From Corallium rubrum (taxonomy: Eukaryota; Cnidaria; Anthozoa; Scleralcyonacea; Coralliidae), in NCBI GenBank assembly GCA_964035015.1, contig OZ036008.1, forward strand, positions 3,288,112-3,352,111: DNA of 64,000 bases, given 5' to 3'. A program made the translations under genes and the position numbers. Under the pieces are notes generated by a model. The model made no database searches. It was not told the origin of the DNA and saw nothing but the letters and a program-made list of their open reading frames with translations. Every line of letters starts with the position of its first letter. Within the stretch, counting starts at the first letter, position 1. This document shows, in pieces, positions 1 through 13,700 of this stretch.

Positions 1-1206
1 TTATTTTAAATAAATTGTTGTAAAAAGTAAACTATATACAATAAAACTCAATAAAGACTATTGAAAGTTAAATAAATGAAAACAGTCGCAAGCGATAACC
101 CGCCCTCGCCCTACCTAAAGAAAGGAAAGGACGGAAACAAGACGTCAAGAATTACACATGTCGCCATGAATTCGTCTCGATTTTTCTGCTTTAAAGGCAC
201 TTCTTCAAACCTAACTGACACTAGGCACAAGAATGATAATGTAGAGTTCTCCAAACGAAAACACGAGAATCGCAGAGCTAAAATTCGCTCTCAAATCCGT
301 CGAAGAAACGGTAAAATACGGCTTTGAGTATCCGTGGAACCGATTGTCTGTGCAGTTCAGGAAGTCGTTTTGTCAGGGCGGAAATTGTTGCCCAACCAAC
401 TCAAACCTGATTGGACATCGAATAACAAACAATTTCAATTTTTTTCTGCAGTGGGAGTAGGGGACAGTAAGAATTGTTCACAACAAATACGTAGTTTCCT
501 ATACGGCACGAAGTATAGTAGGAAAGTATATTCATTACGTCAAGTAGCAGTATTCCCAGGAGGAGGGCGTGTCAGAAACAAGTGTATAAAAGAAGTCGTT
601 TTCCAGATGAAGCATCTCGGTCAGTCAGTAGACAGCTCAAACTTGAACATTGAACTAGGAATCACGACGTTTTGATTTACTATTTGCTGAGTGGGCAGTG
701 AGCTGGTTATCTTGGTCCCGCCCAGATTTCCTGGCCATCTCGGTGGAAGGTTTTTTCTGGCCTCCCTGATACCAGTTATGGCGCTGATCGAGTGGCGCAT
801 TGACCAGGACTGAAGCGAATTAACACTAATTGTGAACTTTCAGCAATCCTGATAGTCGAAAGAACATTTCTTATTACTCAATTTATAACAACGATTGTAA
901 TACGCTACGGAATTATCGATAGTTACAATAAAGAGCTGTCGTCTACTACACTGGACCACAGCAAGGTTTCGCTAACAGTTGTTGTCGTGCCGTCTATTGC
1001 GTCCAATAGCAATGAACCGTTCCTTTCTTTAATCGAAATATAGCAAGGTTAGATATACTGGGCGAGGTAGGGCGAAGGCGGGCACAGGCTGCGACAGGCG
1101 ACTTTCAATGGCGGCGAGGTGGTATGTATTTTCATTTATTTAACTTTCAGTAGTCTTTATTGAGTTTTATTGTGTATAGTTTACTTGTTACATTTAAAAT
1201 AAACCA
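1..1206. mobile_element. DNA transposon with about 130-bp terminal inverted repeats
   Basis: Bases 1-123 and about 1055-1206 are diverged inverted repeats; both contain AAACTATA followed by CAATAAAACTCAATAAAGAC. The left end probably starts outside the window. The interior has only short ORFs with no recognised domain. A repeat at about 500-1030 within it recurs inverted at 10055-10600. Confidence 0.6.
500..1030 (+). repeat. Dispersed repeat, copy A
   Basis: About 530 bp, present in opposite orientation at about 10055-10600. Shared blocks include CCAGGAAATCTGGGCG (reverse sense), the GACCAGGACTGAA region and the GTCCAATAGCAATGAACC region. Unclassified. Confidence 0.6.
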
Positions 1207-1214
1207 AGTAGTTC

Positions 1215-1525
1215 GCCTGGGTTTCCTGTGGTTGAGCCTGAAAACGACTTCTTGAAAACATGGCGCCGAATTGTCACAGACAGAAGAGAAACATTTAATT
1301 CGACGCGATGATAATTTGTCGTGTAAATAACTCGAACACGCATTATCGTCGCATTATTCGTCTGACTCAGACGAATTTAGTTGCCGAGACGAATTTAATT
1401 CGTGTGTCGAATTTAATCGAGTTATATACGACACGTAGCAGTTTCGTCGAATAAAATTCAAACAATTAAATTCGTCTGAATTAAATTCGTCTATTCTGCG
1501 ACGGTTAGCGCTGGCCTAAACACTG
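1215..1525 (+). repeat. Truncated copy of the TTAATTCG-rich transposon
   Basis: Inverted relative to the fuller copy at 48525-49253. Shares the segment CTTCTTGAAAACATGGC to CATTTAATTCGACGCGATGA and the end AGCGCTGGCC. Only one terminus is present. Confidence 0.55.
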
Positions 1526-1529
1526 CAAG

Positions 1530-2457
1530 AAATGTAGGAACAGCCGTGACAACACCAACCAAATAGTGAAGTTTAGGTATGACTAGACTATTCATTTGTG
1601 CTCTTAAAAAAAAACCCATGAAAATTACGAAGGGGTCATTTCAGGTATTTAAAGTAATATTTAAAACACGAGCAGCAGTGTTTTATCAGATATCAAATAC
1701 GAGACTTCAAAACGACCCATTTGGTAAGTTCATTGGCGTAGTAATTTTGAAAAACAACGTTGTTTAAACCGAGAAAATCAAAGCTAAAGTTTATGTAAGT
1801 CGGGAGGATTTTTTTTATCAGATATAAAACCACGGACATGGTAATGATTTCCTTTGTGTTTTCCTCATGAATTATTAATGAGCTTTTGAAGATTTTAGCC
1901 TACAGTCAACTCTCATTATAGCGGGCACCCTCGCAATAGTGGTGCGATCAAAATTATCCGATTTCAGGTTGTAAAATATCACTATAATGCATTACTGCTC
2001 TTTTCTTTTATAATAAAATAGAGGGCAAAATTTCTCGAATATGATTGGCTAATGAAGAGGGCATTTTTTTGTAATTCAGGGCAAAATTACTTGCACTTAA
2101 TTGGTTCCTTGATAAGCAGTACTTGCATGTGATTGGTCGCTTGGTTACTTAGTAATAGTGAACCTCAGAGGACTGACAATGTTTTCAACAAATCTGCAAG
2201 GTTTTTGGGTCTGAAAATACTTTTTTGTTTACTTTGAACTAATTTGAACTATTGAAGGAGTGTAAACTATTAGTGAAAATGAATACACTAGAAAATTTAC
2301 GGACTTTTGCCTGTGTTTACAAAAAGAAAGCTACATGCACAGCGATAGAAATTTGGAATGTTGCCGAGCGTCGACCGTGATAAGGTACATTGTACTTCGA
2401 CATTTTCTGGACATAACATAGCTCTTAAATAATTTTGCCCGCTATATTATTAACACA
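1530..2457. other. Non-coding AT-rich stretch
   Basis: No gene or clear repeat was recognised. A 62-codon ORF at 1579 has no family resemblance. Confidence 0.4.
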
Positions 2458-2614
2458 TAATCGCACGAGTTCTCGTAAAATTAAGCTTTAATTTCACTCG
2501 TGTTTTCAAAATCTTACAAATTACCCTCGTCGCTTCGCGACTCGGGAAATTTTGTAGAATTTTGAAAACACTCGTGAAATTAAACCTTAATTTTCCTCGG
2601 CCCCATGCGATTAC
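2458..2614. repeat. Imperfect long palindrome
   Basis: Arms of about 70 bp (2458-2525 and 2540-2614) form a foldback beginning ATCGCACGAG and ending CATGCGAT, centred on the TCGCTTCGCGA segment. It could be a MITE. Confidence 0.6.
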
Positions 2615-2839
2615 CTATACAAATGTCCAGTTTCTTTTAATTCCTAGTTAACATTTACTGTGATACATAATTATACAATACAAGTCAAATTACAAACCAA
2701 AAATTTCAACTGTAACATGAATGTGAAATGTCTTTTCTTTGTCATTTTTGTCAACAGAAATGATGACAAACAGAAGAGTGTAAATATGTCATTCAATACG
2801 TCCAAGCACGGCCCAAGCTGTCCGTTATAACGAGAGTAA

Positions 2840-3484
2840 AGGCCTGTTTAAACGGATCCAACATGTTGGTCCAACATCATCCAACAATGTTGAATGCAAC
2901 ATGTTGGATTCGTTTGAACACCTTGTTGGATAATATTGCATGATGTTGGACATTGTGGGATCAAGTTTGATTCCGTTCAACTTTTCATCCAACATCGTCC
3001 AACATTTGACGGAAAACGAGTTCATCGACATCGTTTCCATGGAGATTTGAGTCATTTGACGAGGTAAAAACATTCAAGATGGCGGAATGCGGGAGTGACG
3101 AGAGTTTGTTGGAGAGTTTAACCATGGTTTAACGCAGGAACGTGAGGAACCCCTCGCTAAAACTCCTCTGAATAATAAGAATACAACTGTCAAGAATTCC
3201 GAGGAAGATGAGATAGCAAAAGCTACTTCAAGTAAAAAAATGAAGACTGGCCTATCAAAGGCAACTAAGTCAACGAAGTGGACTGACGCGAAAATAGACG
3301 AGCTTCTTGAAATGCTTGAGGAGCGGGTTTGCTTATGGGATGTGTATTGTTAATTATTAATTAATAGCACTTGTGTTGGATGTTGTTGCATCCGTTTGAA
3401 CATGTTGGCCAACATTGTCCAACAATGGTCCAACATTGTTGGACCAACAATGTTGGACAATGTTGGATCCGTTTAAACAGGCCT
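2840..3484 (+). mobile_element. PIF/Harbinger-like non-autonomous element
   Basis: Terminal inverted repeats AGGCCTGTTTAAACGGATCC are flanked by a TAA duplication (2837-2839 and 3485-3487), as expected for Harbinger. Sub-terminal DNA is rich in CCAACATGTTGG palindromes. The interior carries a decayed Myb-like ORF. Length 645 bp. Confidence 0.8.
3079..3355 (+). pseudogene. Harbinger ORF1 remnant, Myb/SANT-like domain
   Basis: Frame 1 reads MAECGSDESLLESLTMV then a stop. After a frame change it reads TQEREEPLAKTPLNNK and KWTDAKIDELLEMLEERVCL, ending in a stop. The W-T-x-x-x-x-x-x-L-L-E-M helix resembles the Myb/SANT-like DNA-binding ORF1 of Harbinger elements. Truncated, with one frameshift. 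Confidence 0.55.
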
Positions 3485-4129
3485 TAAAACAATAAAAATG
3501 TTTCTTTAGGACCACATGAAGTGTCCAATTCCGAAATAGCGAGAGTCCGTAATAGCGGGAGTTATTTCCATACATTTCTTAGTAATTTCGGCCGTGGATT
3601 TAGCTCCTGTCCCTTATAGCAGGGTGTCCGCAAGGTGAGAGTTGATTGTATACCGCAAATACGAACTTTAAATTGGCTTCAAATATCAGTTAAAATTTGC
3701 AAGAAAAGTGTGGCAGTATCGTCGAATTACAGAATCACAATAGTTTCCCGCTCTTTTTGGTTACAAGCTTGTGCAGGCGCAAAACGTTTGTCAGCAGCAT
3801 GTATTATCAAACTCGTTGTAACCAATCATATTAGGACAGTAACTGAGAACAGTCTGTATATGGAAAATTATATTATTATATTAATTAAATTATAAAATAA
3901 TGAGTTTGTCGTGGCGACAAATTTGCGACTATTCATAGGAAATTTACAATGGACAAGTTCTTTCAAACCTTGTCCTAATTTTAGGCTTACAGTGACAGGC
4001 TTTATCTCTAACTCGTATGTTGGGCATCTCGACACCTCTTCTCTCTCTTCTTTAAAATTCACCATCAACAACCTAAGATGAAAAACATCCAATATTACGA
4101 TTTATGATTTATTAATGCACTGCCCAAAA

Positions 4130-4560
4130 GCAGGGTTTGGTGTGGTGCGGTGTGGTGTAGTGTGGTGTGGTGTGGTGTGGTATGGTATGGTATGGCATTG
4201 TATGGTACGGTATGGTATGGTAGGATATGGTATGGTATGGTAGGGTATGGCATGGTTATATTAAGGTATGGTATGGTATGGTATGACATTGTATGGTATG
4301 GTATGGTATGGTATGGCATGGTATAGTATGACATGGTATATTAAGGTATGGTATGGTATGGTATGGAATGACATTGTATGGTATGGTATGGTATGGTATG
4401 GTATGGTATGGTATGGTATGACATGGTATATTAAGGTATGGTATGGTGTGGTATGGCGGAGTATGATTTGGTATTGTTTTGCATTGCATTGCATAATCCG
4501 GTCCCGTACAGTACCGTACCGTACCGTTGTGACGTGACGTGATGTTGTGTTGTGTTGTGC
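4130..4560. repeat. (TGGTA)n pentanucleotide tract
   Basis: About 430 bp of GGTAT/TGGTA units with interruptions. It gives open frames on both strands that are not genes. It ends 70 bp from the last CLYBL exon. Confidence 0.95.
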
Positions 4561-4632
4561 TGTCGTACTCTAATCAGTCTACATGTACTCTTAATGTACT
4601 AGAAGGTATCTCACCTGCAATTAACACAACAG

Positions 4633-4728
4633 TTAGATATTTTCTGTTGCTTGTGCCAGTTTGATAACATTGAAAGCTTGTTTCACTAAAGGCATGTCTA
4701 TCATTTGTCCACGAAACGTGATAGCGCC
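4633..4728 (-). CDS. CLYBL: CLYBL exon 7 (terminal)
   Basis: Encodes GAITFRGQMIDMPLVKQA followed by 13 more residues and TAA. This is the conserved C-terminus, lying 3.3 kb beyond exon 6. Acceptor TTATCACAG, phase 0. Confidence 0.93.
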   Translation of the reverse strand, partial: GAITFRGQMIDMPLVKQAFNVIKLAQATENI

Positions 4729-7700
4729 CTGTGATAAATAAAGACAGTAATGCAGCCATATTACTGCCAATTAACCCACTCTAGTCTGACCCAGCCAAAA
4801 ACGGACCCATATGTTGTTTTACGCTAACGCCTGACCATTTTATTCGTCAAAGACCCTCAAACACCCTAGGCAGCAATGGATTAATAATTCAAAATTGAGA
4901 AACAAACTGGGCCCGAATGTCTAAAACTAAACTACACAAGAATTTGTATGTTGTATTTACAAAAAATAGGTACGCAATGCGTACATGAAAAGTTGGCCGT
5001 CTCTATCGTGGTATATTAAAAATATATTATTAAAGTGCCCATATCATGGTTGGGGATCTTACATATTTAAGATATTTGGAACCTTCTAAGACGATTTGTA
5101 ATATATCTTCCTTATCTAAAATTTCATCTTCATGGACTTTTTCGCTGTTAAAGTTGACGGAAATGACGTCTATGCAAGAATTTGTCTATATAAAAACCAC
5201 TTAAGAAATTCCTGCTTAGACGTCACTTTCATCAATTCTAAAGAGCTTATTTTAGGTAACAATTTATTCAAATAAATTGCGGTTAATGCACAAACACTCT
5301 GCACCTGTAATCAGCTTTTGGAAATAAGCCTCTTGAGCCTCTCATGCAACATACGTAACATACCAAGTGCCCTCTGAGAACAAAATATACAGGTATCAAA
5401 TGGAAAGGATGCAAGATCATGCAGTACCTGCCTACCTGGTACGGTATTTTCTCCGTATTATTCCATATCATGATCCATGTGCTCGGCACGCTCTCTATTC
5501 ACGTGTCGGTCCGAAAGTCCACAGATATAGATTTAACTATCTAATCGCAAAACGCAAAGTGTCCTTTCTCCGAGCAAAGGTCATTTTGCGCACTATTTAA
5601 GCAGCCAAAACGCACCAAATATTACCATTCTACTGGCAAGTGTTCCAAAAACGAACACCCGCCCACCCTCCCCTGCTGAAACAAAACGATAACCATAAAT
5701 CTGTACAATATTAGGAAAGAATAGGCAATCATTAGTTTTCCTTTACATAAACCATAAAGACATTTAGCTCTTGTGTTTGCCCAAAGACATCGAAAATATG
5801 CGTAGACTGGGTAGTGTGTATGTATTCAAAAAATTACAAGTTGGAAATGAACGTTTTAATATAAATTACAAAATAAATTTTGTTGCAGGAAATCGCTGTC
5901 CTCCGGACACCTCCTACCCCCACTTAAAAAACTTAATCTGGCTCAGTGCAAAGAAACGTGTCCTGAGCCACTTTTTCTCTCCCTCCCCTACACAGAGTAG
6001 CTGGGGTTCCGAGCTCAACCCCAGCAGTCGGCGCTCCCGACTTGGGCCCCCCTTGCTCTGTGTTGCTCTGTGGAGACTCATAGGCCTGGTTAATGTCACT
6101 TCAAAGCGGGTACACACTACCTAGCTTCATATTTACCAGGCAGAGGCTGGCGCTCCCACCTCAACGTCTCAACGTCCAGATTTGTGTGATGCCCACTATC
6201 GTAGCTGCTGGACGATCTCCACAGCTAGTATCCACACTTCTGGTCCCCCAGATGGATCCTTACCCCGACCCGGGCTTTGTGTCCGTTGGACTAGCTTTTC
6301 TCCTGCTTCCTTACTGCCAAATGTGTCTAGTGGTGTTTTCTCTCCTTTTTCCTGACCTCATGGTAGACAGAGGAGTGCAGTGCATTAAACGTATTTAAAT
6401 ACAGCAGGAAAAATCAGTTAATAAGTTATTTTTATTTAGTCAAGTAGTTCTTGGCTTCTGAACATGCCAATTCTCCAAAATTTCCGTCGTTCATTTTAAC
6501 ACCTTGGGGGCCTGGGACTCAGGAACCTAAGCCGACTGTTTTCTTAGTTGGAACTCTCGTGCGTACTGGAAAACGGGTGAGAGCTCGACATTTCGATTTT
6601 TCAGTCAAATATATGTGTTTTTGTGAATCAATAAGCCGAAACGTAGTTGTTTTGGATTGACTCGTTCCTGAGTCCCAGGCATAGAGATCATATATAAACT
6701 AGAGGGGGCATTGGGGGATAAATCAGGTAACCAATTGAAGGCTGCCATCTTGGATAAATTGGTTGGCAAAACAATGATGCCCGGATGAAATTTCTTGGTT
6801 CCAGGCCTTTCTTCTGTATCCGAAGCTAATTTTACATTTCTTGTTTATCTCGCCACATTTGTTTATGGAAAAAGAAGGTAGAAAACTCACGAACTACGTA
6901 TTGTTAAAATACATCGTGTATGTAGAACTAAAGCTATAAGTTAAGGTAGTATAAAACTTCTGATATGTTTAAAAACAAAGCTTCATGATTTAAATTAGCT
7001 TTAAATTCATACCTAAAGTATTCCAAAAGTTATAGATAAAGCAAACACCAAAACTGCAAAAGACAAAACAAACTGCTTCCCACATTGACCAACTTCACCC
7101 AGGCCAGATCAAAATGACAAACGTTTTCACAATTTTAAAACACTTCTGCTTCAGATAAGAACTTAAAAGTTCTACCAGAAATTGCATTTTACAATATGTT
7201 CTGTTTGATATATTGCTCAGGGTTGTGTAATAAGTATTTTAAAAACAATAGCCAAAATTCTAAGCACTTGTCATAAGTCCATTTCTCATCATTTGACGAA
7301 CAAAGGTGTGAACATTTTGAACGTTTTAAAACGCTACAGATAACGAATAAACTTCAACTATATATGAAACAAAAGCTTATGAAATTTGTGACAACATACG
7401 TACACGATGTATTTTAACAATACGTAGTTCGTGAGTTTTCTACCTTCTTTTTCCATAAACAAATGTGGCGAGATAAACAAGAAATGTAAGATTAGCTTCG
7501 GATACAGAAAAAAGGCCTGGAACCAAGAAATTTCATCCGGGCATCGTTGTTTTGCCAACCAATTTATCCAAGATGGCAGCCTTCAATTGGTTACTTGTGG
7601 TTGGCTGAAATTAGGATTGGATGCCCCCTCTAGTATTTATATGATCTCTATGGTCCCAGGCCCCTAAGGTGTTAACATGAACGACGGAAATTTTTGGCGA

Positions 7701-10700
7701 AAAGCCGAAATTGGCATGTTTAAAGGCTTATATCTCAGCAACAATTAAAGTAAATCAAAAACGGCAAAATAACTTATTAACTAACTTTTTTTGCTCTATT
7801 CAAATACGTTAAAACCCCACAAGTGATATAAGCACTTTAACAGCGAAAAAGTCCATGAAGATGAAATTTTAGAGAAGGAAGATATATTACAAATCTTCTC
7901 AGAAGGTTCCAAATATCCTAAATATGTAAAATCCCATTGGCCCTTTAAGAATAAAGAAGGTCCCTGAAAATCCGAAGATGAGGTTTTTGAAGAACGAAGC
8001 AACACCCCGGTTGTTAGTATTAATAAGATAATGTGTAATTATAATACTCACAACTCCTTCCTTTTGCTGTTTTTCGAATGCCTCAACGAGTTCTATCGCC
8101 CATTCAATTTTTTCACTCGAAGGAGAAAAAGCTTTATTAACAATATCAAGTTGACTGGGATGGATGACCTGTTTTCCTAAATAGATGTGACATATAAATT
8201 TGAAAAATTATCACGAGAGGAATACTGTATATAAAAGAATGATGTGACAATGACGTAAATACTTCGAAGGTCGATTAAAAACATACCAGTGAATCCCATT
8301 TTAGCGCCTTCGACAGCCTCCCTTTGAAGTGTAGTCAAATCTGAATGAAACAAAATGAAATAAAATGAACTAAAACCAAATAAAATAAAATAAAAGAGAA
8401 GAAAAGTTAAATAAGAACATGCAGAAATGATTAGTATATAGATGGGATAGAATAAAACAGAGCAGAACAGACCAAGACAGGACAGTGAGGAGAAAGGAGC
8501 AGAACCGGGCAAAGCCAAAGGAAAGCGGAGGAGCGTGGAGGAAAGCGTAGAAGAGCGGAGGAAAGGAGAGCCGCAGGGCGTTCTTTAAAATAAGGGGCAA
8601 TGCCAGTTTGTTTGTAGGGAGTCCGGGAAAATTGTAAAAATTTGAGTGCCTTAAATGCATTTCCCGCCTTCTGGGAGCACTTTTAAGCAAAATTTTAAAA
8701 GTTTTAAAACATGTTTTTAATGGCACATTTTATTGTTAACAAAGATTTTGTCAAAATTAGACTTAGGATTTTGTATATTAATTTGTGACCATCCACGGGA
8801 AAAGATACATTTATTCTAAATTTAAAAAGATGCGGGATTGTAAAAAAGATTGGGAGAGCGAAAGAGAGCGAGCAGAGCAGAGTGGAGGAAAACGGGGGAA
8901 AGTGGAAGAGAGCGAGCAGAGCAGAGTGGAGAACGGGGGAAAATGGAAGAGAGCGAAAGAGAGCGGATCAGAGCAGAGTGGAGGAGTACGGGAGAAAGTG
9001 GAAGAGAGGGAGCAGAGCAGAGTGGAGGAAAACGGGGGAAAGTGGAAGAGAGCGAGCAGAGCAGAGTGTGGAGGAGAACGGAGGAGAATAGGGAAAAGTG
9101 GAAGAGAGCGAAAGAGAGCGAGCAGAGCAGAGTGGAGGAAAACGGGGGAAAGTGGAAGAGAGCGAGCAGAGCAGAGTGGAGAACGGGGGAAAGTGGAAGA
9201 GAGCGAAAGAGAGCGGATCAGAGCAGAGTGGAGAAGAACGGGAGAAAGTGGAAGAGAGCGAGCAGAACAGAGTGGAGGAGAACGGGAGAAAGTGGAAGAG
9301 AGCGAGCAGAACAGAGTGGAGGAGAACGGGAGAAAGTGGAAGAGAGCGAAAGAGAGCGGAGCAGAGCAGAACAGGAATTCATTACCCCCAACAACGGTTA
9401 AATTAGCCCCTGGGAGTAATTGCCCACTGGGGTAGTCATATATTTGCAAACCTTTGTAGTCAATGTGAACCATATCAATGGCTTGCAATCCATAGGCTTT
9501 GCAATGGACCACAACGGACTGACGGGCAAACAGTAATTCTTTCGCATCTTCGGTTCTTGTAGCACCTAAAGTGTCACGAAATCACCATAAATAATTTAAG
9601 TCGAATTCTCAAAATTAATACGAGGCAGTTGCGTTGTAAGACGTTACGCTACGTTACGAGACGTTAATCTACGTTCTCAAATTCATTAATAATTCATGAA
9701 CCGAAAACAAAGGAAATCAGTACCGAGATGGAGGTTTGGATATCGGAGGAAGAAATAACATAAATTAAGCCAACTTTCGCCTCGATTTTCTCTTAAAATA
9801 CTGATTTGTTTGAGAAGCTATATCATACACTCGGAAGAGTGTTTCATCAGGATTCCACTCGATCCTCCTCGTGTATAACTTCAAAGACGTTACACTAAGT
9901 TATAAGAGATCGCTCTACGTTTTAAGACGTCACACTGCGTTGTAAAACGTTTACGCTACGTTTTGAGACGTCAAGTTACGTTGTACGACATTACGCTACG
10001 TTGTAATAAGATGTTACGCAACGTTACAAAACCTATACGATTTATAGTCCAGAAAATACGGTTCATTGCTATTGGACGCAATAGTCGGCACGACAACAAT
10101 TGTTGGAGAAACCTTGATGTGGTCCAGTGTAGTAGACGACAGCTCTTATATTGCAACTATATCGATAATTTCGTAGCGTATTTACAATCGTTATTATAAA
10201 TTGAGTAGTAAGAAATGTTCTTTCCACTATCAGGATTGCTGAAAGTTCGCATTTAGTGTTAATTCGTTTCAGTCCTGGTCAATGCGCCACTCCGATCTGC
10301 GCCATAGCTGGTATCAGGGAGGCCAGAAAAAACCTTCCACCGAGGTGGCCAGGAAATCTGGGCGAGACCAAGATAACCAGCTCACTGCCCGCTCAGCAAA
10401 TAGTAAATGAAAACGTTGTGATTCCTAGTTTCAGTGTTCAAGTTTGAGCTGTCTACTGACTGACCGAGATGCTTCATCTGGAAAATGACTTCTTTTATAC
10501 ACTTGTTTCTGACACGCCCTCCTCCTGGGAAAACTGCTACTTGACGTAATGAATATACTTTCCTACTATACTTCGTGCCGTAGGAAACTACGTATAGTTG
10601 AATTACAGAATAAATATATCACGCACCTATATCAGCGAAAAAATCATCAGATCCAAACACAACAGCCTCGAGATTAAACATGTTTGTTTCATCCACGCCA

Positions 10701-13700
10701 CATTCCAGCACATCTCGCAGATTAAGCAAACCAAGTGCTGACTCGACATAAATGATCAGGGATACTCTCATGTCTGGTTTGACCGATTTCGCCACAGCAA
10801 ACAATTTTTCATTTATCTTGAAATTTAAAGTGCAACCAGTTAGGCTTCCAAGTATGTCTAATTTATAGTATTTTACCCTAATAATGAATGGTTAGTTCAA
10901 TTTAGTATGTGTGCTCATCAAACAGCATTACTTCGTTGAATTAACGTCGTTTCGACGTCGTGAAAGTGACGTCGATCTAATTTGCATTTTCAACCTTTTT
11001 TCAACGACGATCCAACGTCTGAGAGTGGCGTCGTTTCAACGTTGAACGATAGACGTTGAATTAAAGTGGTTTTTTAAAGTCGTTTCGACATCGTTTAAGT
11101 AACGTCGATCCAATTTGCATTTTCAACCTATTTTCAACGTCTATCCAACGTCTGGGAGTGACGTCGTTTCAACGTTGAATCGACGTCATTTTGCCCGCTG
11201 GCTTCTCTATTTTTGATGTCACTGTACAGTCTGATGTCTTGTCCAACCAGTCTTATAAACTTAGGATCTTAGGAACGAGAAAACAGTATCTTTACCTAGC
11301 ACATGCAACCAAGGCCGCCGAGAGAGAGGGGGGTTTAGGGGGTCCCCTAAAATTTTTAAAGTGCCTATCACCTCTACAGGGATTTAATATATTTATGATA
11401 TTCGGAACATTCTGAAAAGAAATGTAATATATCTTCTCAGACAAAAACTTCATCTTCATGGACTTTTTCACTGTCAAAGTTACCGGATATGACGTCAACC
11501 AGGACTACTTGTGAAATTGAAACAAAAGAAAACCGGTTTGCAAGTTCTGGTTGACGTCATATCCGGTAACTTTAACAGTGAAAAAGTCCATGAAGATGAA
11601 GTTTTTGTCTGAGAAGATATATTACATTTCTTCTCAGAATGTTCCAAATATCATAAATATATTAAACCCCTGTAGAGGTGATAGGTACTTTAAGATTTGA
11701 GTTTTTGACGTAAAAAAACACGAGGCCCAGAAAGCGTAAAGATCAGTAACACTAAGTTCATCTTTAGCCAATCTAGGAGACCAATTGAAATCACGTAGAC
11801 ACGACCCTACGACGTGTAAAATCCATATTTTGCCCTGGGCCCAACAATTTCTCTCAGCGGCCCTGCATGCACCCATATTTCTAATGCAGGAATACCGGAT
11901 TTATAGTATTGAGTAGACTTGCTCCAAGTCCGCCTCTTAGCGCTAGTTTTTGCGGGCGAGCGGAAAAGCGGGAGAGCGGAAAGGCGAGAGAGCGGAAAAG
12001 CGGGAGGAAAGAGGCGGACTTGTTTCACTTGCAGGTTTTTGAATCTAATTAAATACTCTGGCGGGAAATCGCTGAAATGTATATCGCCCTGTTTTGACCA
12101 TAGTCAATCGAGATATGGTCTGGAAACTCAGCTAAAGTCTTTGGTCTATCTTTTTGTTCACCTTTATGCATTTTTGTGCAAGGTGCACGGTCACTGAACA
12201 CATTGTATTTTAGTATAATGAACGAATTGTCCAATAGCAACGTTTCAGTTCAATCACTCAACCGTGCTATTTAAATATTAATAAACCTAAAACAAAGGAT
12301 GTGCACGGTGTAAGGTACGGTTCAACATAAAATCACAGCTCATTATAGGCGCTTTGAAGTTTGCCGAGTTTCCAGACAATTTCTCGATTGACTATGTTTT
12401 GACGTGTTTCGGGTTGTCGTACATGCAATGGAAAGTGGTTCTACCCCTACTAAAACGTTTTCAAGAGTCTGTTTAACTCCAACATCCAAATATAGCACTT
12501 GCATAGCAATTTAGCCTGAATATAATTACTTCCCGAATTACGTCACCGGTCGAAAAATTCACCGGTGAATTTTGGCGCGCTGCAGGTGGGGAAAAGTCCT
12601 TTTCAACGAGGAACCGAAAGGTCAAAAATGTCCAAAGGTCAAAAATGTCGAAAGGTCAAAAATGTCGAAAGGTCAAAAATGTCGAAAGGCCAAAAATGTC
12701 GAAAGGTCAAAAATGTTGAAAGGTCAAAAATGTCGAAAGTTCAAAAATGTTTGAAAAGGACTTTGAGAAAGTCTAAGTATTGAGTTGCAGGGATGTTAGA
12801 TTTATTTTGGCAAACACTTCACTGGACAACCTACCCATTCTAAATGGGAAACATATTCGACCTTTGGAACCAGAAGTGTTGTCGGTATAGTTGGTCCTTC
12901 TAAGAATGTCTTCATGTCATCCACAGCAAGCCTATCACCACCTATTGAGTTGATTCGAACAGCAACTTCACTTGAGCCAAAAGTGGTTGAATTCAGAACG
13001 TTGGAGATCACATTCCTGGCTTCAATCTAAGATAAATACACAAACTATATGTTGCATAAAGACTGAATATATAGAGCTGTGACAAAGGTACCCAACTCAG
13101 TTAAAATATAGCCCAATTTCACTGCATAACCAGTTGAATGCATTGTCAGTTGACTTCATGGTCAGTTGACAAGATAGCCAGATGACCATGCAGCAAGTTG
13201 ACTGCATAGTGAGAATACAATGTACCAGATAACTGCATAGCCAGCTGACCATATAGCCAAACTAGATAGTTAGCCAAATGACCATGTAATCAGTTGACTG
13301 CATAGCCAGATAACCATGTAGCCAGTTTACTACATAGCCAAACTGCATACTTAAGCAAATGACCATGTAGCCAGTTGACTGTATACCCAGTTGACCATGT
13401 AGCCAGTTGGCTGCACAGCAAGATGACCATGCAGCCAGATGACTGCATAGCCAGATGACCATGTAGCCAAACTACATACTTAGCCAAATGACCATGCAGC
13501 CAGATGACTGCATAGCCAGATGACCATGTAGCCAAACTACATACTTAGCCAAATGACCATGCAGCCAGATGACCATGTAGCTAGTTGACTGCATAGCCAA
13601 ACTGCATACTTAGCCAAATGACCATGTAGCCAGATGACTGTATACCCAGTTGACCATGTAGCCAGTTGACTGCATAGCCAGATGACCATGTAGCCAGATG

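Noticed and set aside
1579..1767. Short ORF at 1579
   Set aside because: 62 codons with no recognisable similarity or splice context.
8785..9512. Overlapping ORFs of 183-233 codons rich in Arg, Glu and Ser
   Set aside because: Purine-rich minisatellite in CLYBL intron 4. The minus ORF begins in exon 4 but reads past its donor.
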